Shown: positions 26,260 to 34,919 of the stretch, one piece after another
Layout: each line of letters opens with the position of its first letter
Numbering within the stretch: the stretch's first letter is position 1
NCBI GenBank assembly: GCA_018812485.1
Contig: JAHJDO010000014.1
Location: forward strand, 1 to 50,110
Reading direction: 5' to 3'
Source: a bacterium
Lineage (GTDB): Bacteria > JAHJDO01
Length of the DNA: 50,110 nt
Program-made: the position numbers and the translations under genes
Notes under the pieces: model-generated
What the model was told of the DNA's origin: nothing
Databases searched by the model: none
What the model saw: only the letters and a program-made list of their open reading frames with translations

Positions 26260-27891
26260 TTAACACACGATAGCAAAATCCAATTCTTCAAATTTTTGCC
26301 TCCAATACGCACTCCTTTTAACAATCTCATTCGTTTTTTTGATTGCAAATTTTTTCTCTTCCTTCATATTTAATGCCTTATACCCTATTGCCAAGCAATT
26401 CCATGAAAAAGCGTGATCTTTTGCTAGTTTGACAATTCTGTCGAAGTCTTTAACAGACCTCTTTATGTTTCTACCCATCAAGTTTACATTATTTTTAAAA
26501 TTAATTTTTAGATTGTTTGTATAGGCAAGGTCAAAAATAAACTCTTCCTTATTATCATAAATAGGCATACCTTTAGATGAATCAAAGCGATAATCTATTA
26601 AATCGCTATTAAAATCGGAACTATTGTTTAACATTTCATTGAAGAGATCAGTGTTGGGTAGAGGTTTACATATTGAAAAAAGAGACCAGTCAAGAGCAAT
26701 TTCCTCTGCTAATGAAAATGTCTTTTCCATTTGTTCTAACGTTTCCCCTGGAAATCCAATCATAAAATTTGCTCTATAGTATATTTCAGGATATTTATGC
26801 AATAGCTTAACCTTTTTTTTAAGCAATTCAATAGTTAGAGGTTTTCGCATCTCTTTTAATATGCTCTGATCGCCACTTTCAATACCGATTGAAAAATATG
26901 TACAGCCGGATTTAACCATTTTTTTCATAATTTTTTCATTTAAGCTTCCAATCCTGATACCATTACCCATGGACCATGTCAGCGAATATTTTCTATCAAT
27001 AAGACCATTCAGTATATCAATGACCCTCTGTCCGTTGTATGCAAAATCGTCATCAACAACATCAATATGCCGAATTCCAAACTCCTTGTAAAGAATGTCT
27101 ATCTCACTAAGAACTCTCTCAGGAGAATGCGTCCTTACTCCTGGCCCCATAAATGATCGTACACTACAAAACTTACAATTTCCAAGACACCCACGAGATG
27201 TAAGCAAGGTTGCAACAGGAGTCTCATAAGAAATAGTCTGGGCTGCAGATAAAATCCCATATTTATAATAATTTTTTAAATCGATAGTGGCGAAATCAGG
27301 GATAGGAAGGTTATCCAAATTGTCAGGCCGCTCTATATCTGATAATACATCGGCTTCATTTCTTAAAAGAAACTTATTATTTACAATTATCCCCCTCAGA
27401 AAGTTTTGCTGATTGTTTAAATATTTTATAAGACCAAGAAAATGATACTCTGATTCATATAAAGAAATGAAATCACAAAACGCTAATTTATTTTTTTCTT
27501 TAGCTATGCTGGTAATATGTATTCCGCCACCAACTATAATTATTTTTGGATATTTATCCTTAATTTTGGTGCCAATGCTTTTTGCATAGGCAAATGAGGC
27601 GCCAAATATAACAGTTAATCCGACTAAGTCAGGTTGAAATTCTTCTATTTTTCTTCTGCACATTTCAAACCAATTAACCGTTTTACCACCAAGAGCATCT
27701 TTAATACTTTCTAAATGTAAATCAAGCACCTCTATCTGGATGTTCTCTAATTCTCTTTTAATCATTGAAGATAAATATAAAAGCCCTAAAGGGGGGTATA
27801 CTTCATAGTAATTTTTTGCCTTGCCAGTATCAGCACTTAAATCGATATTCGAGACTCTTGGAGAATTAATGAGTAAGATTCTTGAGATCAT
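26260..27891 (-). CDS. B12-binding-domain radical SAM enzyme
   Basis: This 543-residue protein has a B12-binding-like N-terminal domain (VYPPLGLLYLSSM, VGGGIHIT) and a radical SAM core with C235, C239 and C242 in SRGCLGNCKFC. After the core come GIESGDQSIL and MIGFPGET, which are standard for this class. The C-terminal 120 residues are outside the core and not recognised. The ATG at 27889-27891 follows the phosphatase gene stop by 5 bases, so the two are co-transcribed. The exact reaction is unknown. Confidence 0.88.
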   Translation of the reverse strand: MISRILLINSPRVSNIDLSADTGKAKNYYEVYPPLGLLYLSSMIKRELENIQIEVLDLHLESIKDALGGKTVNWFEMCRRKIEEFQPDLVGLTVIFGASFAYAKSIGTKIKDKYPKIIIVGGGIHITSIAKEKNKLAFCDFISLYESEYHFLGLIKYLNNQQNFLRGIIVNNKFLLRNEADVLSDIERPDNLDNLPIPDFATIDLKNYYKYGILSAAQTISYETPVATLLTSRGCLGNCKFCSVRSFMGPGVRTHSPERVLSEIDILYKEFGIRHIDVVDDDFAYNGQRVIDILNGLIDRKYSLTWSMGNGIRIGSLNEKIMKKMVKSGCTYFSIGIESGDQSILKEMRKPLTIELLKKKVKLLHKYPEIYYRANFMIGFPGETLEQMEKTFSLAEEIALDWSLFSICKPLPNTDLFNEMLNNSSDFNSDLIDYRFDSSKGMPIYDNKEEFIFDLAYTNNLKINFKNNVNLMGRNIKRSVKDFDRIVKLAKDHAFSWNCLAIGYKALNMKEEKKFAIKKTNEIVKRSAYWRQKFEELDFAIVC

Positions 27892-27896
27892 AATCC

Positions 27897-28667
27897 TTAT
27901 TGAGTTAACAGCGTTAACAGTTGATCATGAATTTTTGCGTTCGATGCTATCACACTTTTTGAATTAACGCTGCACGGACTTCCATCAAAATTCGTGATAT
28001 TGCCTCCCGCTTCTGTTAGAATTACTATGCCGGCAGCAATATCACATATCTTTGTGCTGTTCCAGATTCTGCCATCAATTTTACCCGAAGCTATAAGGCA
28101 TAAATCTTTTATTGCAACTCCAAATATTCTTGTTGTAAAAGCCTTCTCTGTTAAAATCTTATAATATCGAAATGACTTTTCTGATAAATAAAATTGATTA
28201 TCATAATTTATTACAGCTTTCGAAAGGTCTCTATTTTCTGATACAGAAACTCGTTTCCCGTTGCAAAAAGCACCCCGTCCTTGAAATGCATAATACAGCT
28301 CGTCTTCCATAGGAAAATAAATTACACCCAAATAGAATTTATTATCTTCAACCAAAGCAATGGATATCCCACTAAAGGGCAGACCGGCTATATAGTTATG
28401 TGTTCCATCAAGTGGGTCTATTATCCAAGTTTTCCCTTCTTTTTCTTTGAGAACTCCTTTCTCCTCAGTAATTATCCCGTAAGATGCATCATAACTATTT
28501 AGTACTTCCAATATGGCACGTTGAGATTCCATGTCAATTTCTGAAACCATCTCTCTTGGTGATTTGCGAATAACACGGTATTTTTGACCAAAGTTTTCTC
28601 TTAAAATCTTCCCGGCAACTTTAGCAGCATATATGGCAGTATTAAGATCTCTATTATTAATTGTCAT
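27897..28667 (-). CDS. Inositol-monophosphatase-family phosphatase
   Basis: This 256-residue Mg-dependent phosphatase has TEEK at about 67-70, DPLDGTHNY at 84-92 and the C-terminal CDIAAGIVILTEAGG block, all IMPase signature residues. It may dephosphorylate a sugar acid or sugar alcohol. Since the NeuB-type synthase is in the same operon, a phosphorylated ulosonic acid is one candidate substrate, but that is an inference. It overlaps the AMP-ligase stop by 4 bases (ATGA) and precedes the radical SAM gene. Confidence 0.9.
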   Translation of the reverse strand: MTINNRDLNTAIYAAKVAGKILRENFGQKYRVIRKSPREMVSEIDMESQRAILEVLNSYDASYGIITEEKGVLKEKEGKTWIIDPLDGTHNYIAGLPFSGISIALVEDNKFYLGVIYFPMEDELYYAFQGRGAFCNGKRVSVSENRDLSKAVINYDNQFYLSEKSFRYYKILTEKAFTTRIFGVAIKDLCLIASGKIDGRIWNSTKICDIAAGIVILTEAGGNITNFDGSPCSVNSKSVIASNAKIHDQLLTLLTQ

Positions 28668-30214
28668 GTCTCTAGTCTAGCTTTATCTCTTAATGCTTTT
28701 CTCAACAACTTACCTGAATGAGTCTTAGGAATGGACTCAATAATTTCAATTTCTTTAGGCAATTTTAATACGGGCAGATACTTCCTGCAATGTTTTAAAA
28801 TCTCATCACTACTGACAGATAGCACATCTTTTAATACAACAAAACTTTTGATTTCCTCGCCAAACATCTCATCTGGAATACCAATTGTAACAGATTCTTT
28901 TATCGCAGGATGCAGCAGGAGAACCTCATCAATTTCACCTGGGGCAATATTGGTTCCCCCTTTTATAATCAAATCCTTTATCCTGTCAACATAATAGAAA
29001 CGTCCTTCTGCATCCTTGTATCCAGTGTCTCCAGTATGAAAGTAACCATTGTGTACAACCTTGGAATACAAAGAATCATTTTCAAAATACCCAATAAATA
29101 CATTTGGGCCTTTGACCACAATTTCTCCCATCTGATTGGGACCAAGTTCATTACCGTGTCTATCGAATATCTTAACCTCATTTATATCTAAGGGAAAACC
29201 TATACTTCCCGGGCTCCAGTTTTCTTCTAAAGGGTAATCGATATGAGTAGGCCCTGTCTCAGATAATCCATAGAGATTTCCTGCTTTCAAGTTGTATCTT
29301 TTTTCAAATTCTATTTGAATATTCTTCTGCAAGGGAGCAGAACCACATCCAACGAATCGCATAGAAGAGATGTTATATTCCATTGTATCCTTGTAAATAT
29401 TTAAAATGGAATATAAAATGGTGGGGACTGTTTCCATATATGTTACACTATATTCTTGAATTAATTGCCATATTTTATTTCTTATATGCCAGAATGACTC
29501 TGCCAAAACCATTTTACCTCCAATGTACATACAGGGTAGGAAAGAATAGTTTGTGGAAGCAGTATGACCCAATGGTAAAAACACCAGATGCACCTCTTGT
29601 TCTTTGCTAAATCTGAATCCACGACAAATCGAGGAAATGTTGGTAATCATATTCTTGTGAGAAAACAAGATTCCCTTTGGATCACCTGTGGTACCTGAAG
29701 AGTAATATAAGCAAGCAGGTTTATTCTCATTAATATCTATCTTGTATTCTAAATTCTCGCTTATTGACATTAGTCTCTTTTCAAACGTTTTCTCCTTGTC
29801 TACAGGAACCTCTAAAAAATTTCCTTCTTCTCCTTCAAACTCGGCAAATCTTCTTCCATCAATTAATACCATGTACGGTTTAACATAGCGGATATTTCTC
29901 TTTATCTCCTCTTTGTGAGAAGTAAAAGGCATAGGGTTAAATATTGCGCCTATTCTTATAGTTGCAAAATAGAAAAAACAATACTCTGGCGAATTCTTAA
30001 TAACAGCCGTAACCCTATCTCCCTGTTTCACCCCTCTGAAAAGCAAATAATTCGATGTCTTCTCAACAATTGAATTAAATTCTTTGAATGAATAGTTTAT
30101 GTCCGAACACACATCATGCACGAAAATTCTTTCAGGATTTACCGTGCTTTGATAATAAAGAACTTCTGAAAAGTTTTGACATTCTTTGAGCTTTGTAATC
30201 TTAGCTTTTATCAT
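28664..30214 (-). CDS. AMP-dependent acyl-acid ligase
   Basis: This ANL-family ligase has 516 residues from the ATG at 30212-30214, with GGGAG upstream. An upstream TTG would add three residues and lengthen the overlap with the NeuB gene. The phosphate loop YSSGTTGDPKG is at about 171-181, HTGDTGY follows, and the catalytic lysine lies in KTHSGKLLRKAL near the end. It adenylates a carboxylic acid and passes it to CoA or a carrier. The fused ACP-AAC(3) protein of this operon is the obvious partner. The acid is unknown. It is coupled with the phosphatase by a 4-base overlap. Confidence 0.9.
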   Translation of the reverse strand: MIKAKITKLKECQNFSEVLYYQSTVNPERIFVHDVCSDINYSFKEFNSIVEKTSNYLLFRGVKQGDRVTAVIKNSPEYCFFYFATIRIGAIFNPMPFTSHKEEIKRNIRYVKPYMVLIDGRRFAEFEGEEGNFLEVPVDKEKTFEKRLMSISENLEYKIDINENKPACLYYSSGTTGDPKGILFSHKNMITNISSICRGFRFSKEQEVHLVFLPLGHTASTNYSFLPCMYIGGKMVLAESFWHIRNKIWQLIQEYSVTYMETVPTILYSILNIYKDTMEYNISSMRFVGCGSAPLQKNIQIEFEKRYNLKAGNLYGLSETGPTHIDYPLEENWSPGSIGFPLDINEVKIFDRHGNELGPNQMGEIVVKGPNVFIGYFENDSLYSKVVHNGYFHTGDTGYKDAEGRFYYVDRIKDLIIKGGTNIAPGEIDEVLLLHPAIKESVTIGIPDEMFGEEIKSFVVLKDVLSVSSDEILKHCRKYLPVLKLPKEIEIIESIPKTHSGKLLRKALRDKARLET

Positions 30215-31253
30215 TCTCTGCAAGCTCCCACGTTATCCACTCATCTTCCTTTATGTCTTTCCGTGCTTTTCTGCCTATAATCATATCAATAAATTTTGGC
30301 TTAATTCCATAAGCAGGTCTTTTTATTATGAGCATCTCCTTCGTTATCCTTGTTCCCTTGAGTATCTTTACTTTCGCATGGATACTACTTCTGGCTATTT
30401 GATAATTTTCCATTTCTTCCGGATTTGGGCCTAATTTCTTTCCATCACCCAAAGCAGATTCTATCTCTCTAACCTGTCTTACCATTTCTTTTAATTCATC
30501 TGGTTCAATTGCGAAGCTATGGTCAGGGCCTTCCATCTTGCGTGATAATGTTAAGTGTTTTTCTATGACCTTTGCACCCATCGCTACCGCAGAGAGGGAA
30601 ATATGAATTCCTGGAGTATGATCAGACAATCCTACAACTGTATCAGGAAAGGCAGTTTTTATAGTGTGTATTGCTTTTAGATTCATAATCTCGGGTTTTG
30701 CGGGATATAAGGACGCACATTGCATAAATATAATCTCACCGTTTCCCGCCTTTTTACAGGTTAGATATGCATCTTTTATTTCTTCCATATTGGCTAAACC
30801 TGTTGAGATAATTAGCGGCTTTTTCTTTTTTGCTGTATATTCAATCAACTGCAGATCAACTAATTCAAATGAAGCGATCTTGTAGAAATCTACATAGGAA
30901 GCTAATTGATCAACTGCTTCAATGTCAAAAGGAGTGGCAAAAAATATTATGTGCTTTCTATCACAGTAATCCTTTAGCTTCGGGATCCATTCGCGCGGTG
31001 TTTCAATTTCTTTTATCAAATCCCATAAATGCTTTTTGTAATAGGAATGTCTCGGAACATGTTTAGAATAAAGAGTTTCAGCAGAATATATCTGGAATTT
31101 TATAGCATCTGCACCTGCCTCTGTCGCTTTGTCTATTAATTCTTTTGCAACCTTTAAATCCCGGTTATGGTTTGCTCCAACATCTACAGTTATAAAGCAG
31201 ACTTCGTTTTCTCCTACGTATCTACCTTTTGCCAATCTTATTCTTTTATTCAT
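30201..31253 (-). CDS. NeuB/PseI-type nonulosonic acid synthase
   Basis: This 350-residue protein is an N-acetylneuraminate, pseudaminate or legionaminate synthase: it condenses phosphoenolpyruvate with a six-carbon amino sugar to give a nine-carbon acid. The TIM barrel begins with VDVGANHNRDLKVAKELIDKA. GLSDHTPGIHISLSAVAMGAKVIEKHLTL is the active-site stretch. The C-terminal SAF domain runs from about 285 to 350 (SSIHAKVKILKGTRITKEML). It overlaps the sugar isomerase gene by 8 bases. Which of the three acids is made cannot be told from the sequence alone; PseB and PseC homologues nearby favour pseudaminic-type sugar. Confidence 0.9.
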   Translation of the reverse strand: MNKRIRLAKGRYVGENEVCFITVDVGANHNRDLKVAKELIDKATEAGADAIKFQIYSAETLYSKHVPRHSYYKKHLWDLIKEIETPREWIPKLKDYCDRKHIIFFATPFDIEAVDQLASYVDFYKIASFELVDLQLIEYTAKKKKPLIISTGLANMEEIKDAYLTCKKAGNGEIIFMQCASLYPAKPEIMNLKAIHTIKTAFPDTVVGLSDHTPGIHISLSAVAMGAKVIEKHLTLSRKMEGPDHSFAIEPDELKEMVRQVREIESALGDGKKLGPNPEEMENYQIARSSIHAKVKILKGTRITKEMLIIKRPAYGIKPKFIDMIIGRKARKDIKEDEWITWELAENDKS

Positions 31254-31998
31254 AATTCTTTATCTTTTTTAAGTCTTCTGTAAAACTATGTATCCAGTTA
31301 TTCTCTTTAGGAAGTTCCAGTGTAATATATTCTGCACTTGAAAGGGCGATAATCTTTTTTATCTCCTCAAAATTAAACTCTCCGTCTCCTATATTCAAAT
31401 GTTTGCCATGTATTTGTTTTGTTCCATCTGATATGTGAAGAATTCCTGGAGATAAACTTAACATTTTCTTCATGTACTCAAAACTATCAATCCCAAGATG
31501 AAAAGCTGTAGTAATGGCGTGGGCTACATCCAAACAGAAACCAACATTACAGGAATCTACTATTGTTTTTAATTCCTCATATACACTGCCTCTGCAATCA
31601 TCTCCAAACATCGAGACATATGGCATATTTTCAACCAACAGTCTTTTCTCACTAAGAATATTAATTTGCTCAGTGGTATTTTCTATACTGTCCCCTATAC
31701 CAGGATGAATTATTATGTGCTTTCCATTTAACTTATCACAGAAAGCTTTTACTTCAGAAAACATCTTTAAATTATCTTTAAATCTTTCTTTATCCGCTAA
31801 ATTGAATCCATGCATGTAGTGAGTGCAATGTATGATGTAAGGGATTTTTAGACTGTTCCACATTTCTATATGTTTGTCATATGTGCCAGGCACGATGTAT
31901 AGCTCTACGTAGTCGTATGCTTTTTCGTTATATAACTTCTCAGCTTGTGTTATGTATCTCTCATTATTAGACCAGAGTTTTAAACCGTATTTACTCAT
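31246..31998 (-). CDS. Sugar-phosphate isomerase/epimerase-like TIM barrel
   Basis: This 250-residue AP-endonuclease-2/xylose-isomerase-like barrel has IHPGIGDS, LCLDVAHA and ILHISDGT, typical of metal-binding strands. The gene occupies the place where PseG (UDP-sugar hydrolase) usually lies between the cytidylyltransferase and the synthase in nonulosonic-acid loci, but it shows no PseG-like GT-B fold. It may epimerise the sugar before NeuB, or act on something else. It overlaps the cytidylyltransferase stop by 4 bases. The specific reaction is unknown. Confidence 0.78.
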   Translation of the reverse strand: MSKYGLKLWSNNERYITQAEKLYNEKAYDYVELYIVPGTYDKHIEMWNSLKIPYIIHCTHYMHGFNLADKERFKDNLKMFSEVKAFCDKLNGKHIIIHPGIGDSIENTTEQINILSEKRLLVENMPYVSMFGDDCRGSVYEELKTIVDSCNVGFCLDVAHAITTAFHLGIDSFEYMKKMLSLSPGILHISDGTKQIHGKHLNIGDGEFNFEEIKKIIALSSAEYITLELPKENNWIHSFTEDLKKIKNYE

Positions 31999-32750
31999 TT
32001 TTTATCTTCTTTTAGAGATTTTATAAGACCTTCATTTCTTAAAATGCCCTCGTTTATCTTCATCAGTTCTGGTTCCTTTTTTAAAAGACTTAAAATATCG
32101 TTCATGTTAAAAATTTCGTCGTTTTTATATAATCTTTTATAAATCTCTTTTATGAATTTTAAATCTTTCTGTTCATCGATACACCAGCGCATATAGGAAA
32201 GGTTTTTCTCGTTCTCTATATTCCCAATTATGAATATTTCGGGATGGTTTACAACGTAAAGAGTTACATGTTCCCTCTCCGATGACTTTTTTGCCTCTTC
32301 CCACGCTTTCTTCAAAGTTTTAAATGAAAAAACCTCTATATCTAATCCGTCAGGATAGGTTGGTGGATGAACATTAGATACATAATCAAGGTTACCTATA
32401 AAAAAACGTTCGATTACTTTATCAATTACTTCTGGGTCAATAAGAGGACAATCCGGGGTAATTCGTACGATAATATCACTTCCATGTTTTTTCGCCGCTT
32501 GATAATACCTATCCAAAACATCGCTTTCGCTCCCTCTAAACCATTCCGCTTTAGTTTCCTTTGCTAATTCTATGATAGACTCATCTTTTCTATTTGTTGT
32601 AGTGGCAACTATTATCTCATCAACTAACTCTGCCCTTTTTAATCTGTTTATGACATGCCATAACATTGGCTTACCTTCAATGTCTGCAAGAACCTTATTT
32701 GGCAGACGCGTAGAACTCATTCTGGCCTGGATAATAGCTGCTACTTTCAT
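31995..32750 (-). CDS. SpsF/PseF-type CMP-sugar cytidylyltransferase
   Basis: This 251-residue nucleotidyltransferase starts with KVAAIIQARMSSTRLPNKVL and carries GKPMLWHVI and ITPDCPLIDPEVID. It is the SpsF/PseF class, which activates a ulosonic acid with CTP. The ATG at 32748-32750 is chosen because GGAGGG lies just before it. A closer-to-end ATG at 32760-32762 would add four residues and has no ribosome site. In this position it should make the CMP form of the NeuB product. A kdsB-type gene elsewhere in the operon probably serves another sugar. Confidence 0.88.
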   Translation of the reverse strand: MKVAAIIQARMSSTRLPNKVLADIEGKPMLWHVINRLKRAELVDEIIVATTTNRKDESIIELAKETKAEWFRGSESDVLDRYYQAAKKHGSDIIVRITPDCPLIDPEVIDKVIERFFIGNLDYVSNVHPPTYPDGLDIEVFSFKTLKKAWEEAKKSSEREHVTLYVVNHPEIFIIGNIENEKNLSYMRWCIDEQKDLKFIKEIYKRLYKNDEIFNMNDILSLLKKEPELMKINEGILRNEGLIKSLKEDKK

Positions 32751-32822
32751 TCTTCCCTCCATCTATATGGGATAGTATTTCCAAAGCCAGATTTTGCAAC
32801 TTCTTCATATAAGGGTTTACTC

Positions 32823-34919
32823 TTATTGAGCATATTTTTTTAATCCGTTAGTTAAGATATCTATAACATATTTTATATCGCTATTTTTCATAGCTGGATA
32901 CAAAGGAACACTTATTTCTCGCTGATAAAAATCTTCCGCCAAAGGACACAAATCCTTTTTAAAACCAAGTTTTTGATAATAGGGATGTAAGTAAACCGGT
33001 ATATAATGCACCTGAACGCCTAATCCTGCTTCTCTTAATTTACAAAAAATTTCTTTTTTCTTAGCTTTATATTTATCCCTTAGTCTGAGGGGATAGAGAT
33101 GCCATGATGATTTAGCATAATCTTTTTCAACTGGTAAATCAAAATACTCATTATCCTTAAAGGCATTATTGTATCTTTTTACAATCTCTCTTCTTCTCTC
33201 TACAAATTTATCAAGTTTTTTCAACTGACTAATTCCTAATGCACATTGAAAATCAGTGAGTTTATAATTAAAACCAAGCAATTGTTGCTCGTAATACCAG
33301 TCGCCTTCCTTTTTATTCTTAAACTCGTTTTCTTCCTTGGTTATGCCTCCGACCCTTAACATCAAAAGTTTCTTGTATAAATCTTTTCTATTGGTTAAAA
33401 CCACCCCTCCCTCACCAGTGGTAATGCTTTTTACCGGATGGAAGCTGAATACAGTCATGTCAGAATATTTGCAGGAACCAATTCTTATGTTTTTATACTC
33501 TGCTCCTAACGCATGAGAAGCGTCCTCAATTACAGTTAAATTATACTCTTTGGCAATACCTTGAATTCTCTCCAAATCAACTGGATGACCGCCAAAATGG
33601 ACAAGGATTATCGCCTTCAGCTTAGATTTGAGATTTGAGATTTGAGTTTTGAGATAATATTCAATTCTACATGGATCAATGTTTCCCGTGTCTCTCTGAA
33701 TATCGGTGAAAACCGGTTTTCCTCCGCAATATAGAATGCAGTTTGCAGAGGCAACAAAGGTTATAGGAGAAGTTATTACTTTATCATCTGCTCCTATTCC
33801 TGCGGCGAGACAGGCAATGTGAAGAGCTGCTGTACCGCTTGATACACTAACTGCATACTCAGCGCCAGTATATCTGCAAAGCATATCTTCAAACTCTTTA
33901 ATTCTTGGACCCTGAGTAATCCAATCAGACCTTAATACCTTAACAACTTCCTTAATATCGTCCTCCTCAATACTCTGCCTCCCATATGGAATAAAATCAT
34001 CTCTGCGCTTAATTTTTTCTGGAAGAGATTTTTTAAAATCTCTAAAAAAAGATTCTATGGACATACCTATTGTAGGAAGAACACAGTTCAACTTACTTTC
34101 AAGCTTATCAACATTAAGAGTAAGTTTTTTCCCTCTTTTTGCTTTAAACTTAAACTCATCAATAGAGATTGGCTTGATTAAAGACTTATTCAGATTAAAA
34201 CGATTTGCTATATGCGCAGCAAATTCATATTTTGATAAAGAGCTTTTACTTGCGCAGTTATATATCCCCGTCAAATCCTTATCAATTATCCTGTCCAGTA
34301 TTCTGGCAAACTCAAATGTATATATTGACGAAAAACATGCATCTTTAAAACCATTTATATGTCTATTATTCGATAACTCAGTTAATATCCACTCAGCTAG
34401 GCTGTCTTTATCCTGGATGTTCCATCCAAATAAATTTGTTCTTAAAATTAGAGAATTGAGCTTTTTCAGAACTATCTGTTCTCCTCTATATTTAGTTAAC
34501 CCATAATAATTGCGTGGATTTACAGCATCATTCTCTGAAAAATTGCCCTTAATACCATCATAAACAGAGTCCGTTGATATATATATTAATTTAACATCAT
34601 TACTTTTAATACTGTTTGTTACAACCTTTGTTCCAAAAACATTTATTCTATCTGTCAATTCTCTATTCATTTCGCAAAAATCTATATCTGTAAGCGATGC
34701 ACAGTGAATTACCACATCAGGCATAAATTCATTGACTGTCTTATTAAACAAAGTCGCTGATATAATATCTGCTCTTTTAGTTCGCACGTTGTCAATAATA
34801 ACCGGGTGTGAGTTATACATGCCCAATATGTTATATTTATCCTTAAAATAATATGCCAGATTATTTCCAAGCAAACCACTAACACCTGTTATTAGAAGTC
34901 TCCTTTTATTACTTTGCAT
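32823..34919 (-). CDS. RmlD-like SDR reductase fused to PseC-type aminotransferase
   Basis: This 698-residue two-domain protein is unusual. Residues 1-300 form an extended SDR like dTDP-4-dehydrorhamnose reductase (GVSGLLG 12-18, STD at 116-118, Tyr139 and Lys143). Residues 310-698 are a DegT/DnrJ-type PLP aminotransferase like PseC: VSSGTAALH, EDASHALGA and FHPVKSITTGEGG, with Lys497 as the pyridoxal lysine. PseC adds the 4-amino group to the PseB product. The reductase half would reduce a keto sugar. A direct TAATG overlap joins it to pseB. A heptamer repeat encodes residues 423-432 in a poorly conserved loop. The fusion may channel a keto intermediate; activity of both halves is not proven. 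Confidence 0.88.
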   Translation of the reverse strand: MQSNKRRLLITGVSGLLGNNLAYYFKDKYNILGMYNSHPVIIDNVRTKRADIISATLFNKTVNEFMPDVVIHCASLTDIDFCEMNRELTDRINVFGTKVVTNSIKSNDVKLIYISTDSVYDGIKGNFSENDAVNPRNYYGLTKYRGEQIVLKKLNSLILRTNLFGWNIQDKDSLAEWILTELSNNRHINGFKDACFSSIYTFEFARILDRIIDKDLTGIYNCASKSSLSKYEFAAHIANRFNLNKSLIKPISIDEFKFKAKRGKKLTLNVDKLESKLNCVLPTIGMSIESFFRDFKKSLPEKIKRRDDFIPYGRQSIEEDDIKEVVKVLRSDWITQGPRIKEFEDMLCRYTGAEYAVSVSSGTAALHIACLAAGIGADDKVITSPITFVASANCILYCGGKPVFTDIQRDTGNIDPCRIEYYLKTQISNLKSKLKAIILVHFGGHPVDLERIQGIAKEYNLTVIEDASHALGAEYKNIRIGSCKYSDMTVFSFHPVKSITTGEGGVVLTNRKDLYKKLLMLRVGGITKEENEFKNKKEGDWYYEQQLLGFNYKLTDFQCALGISQLKKLDKFVERRREIVKRYNNAFKDNEYFDLPVEKDYAKSSWHLYPLRLRDKYKAKKKEIFCKLREAGLGVQVHYIPVYLHPYYQKLGFKKDLCPLAEDFYQREISVPLYPAMKNSDIKYVIDILTNGLKKYAQ
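33625..33652. repeat. Heptanucleotide tandem repeat in the PseC domain
   Basis: Four consecutive seven-base units lie here: GATTTGA three times (33625-33645) and GTTTTGA (33646-33652). On the coding strand they read TCAAATC-type units, giving the peptide TQISNLKS (residues about 424-431) between DPCRIEYYL and the conserved KAIILVHFGGHP strand. Typical PseC proteins have shorter linker here. The same kind of heptamer array occurs inside genes of many uncultured bacteria, as I recall, so it may be a mobile short repeat. Reading frame is kept across it, because 28 bases plus flanks fit the ORF. Confidence 0.75.

Noticed and set aside
34057-34506. Open plus-strand frame opposite the RmlD-PseC gene
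   Set aside because: It is antisense to well conserved sugar-enzyme sequence, has no ribosome site and no recognisable domain.
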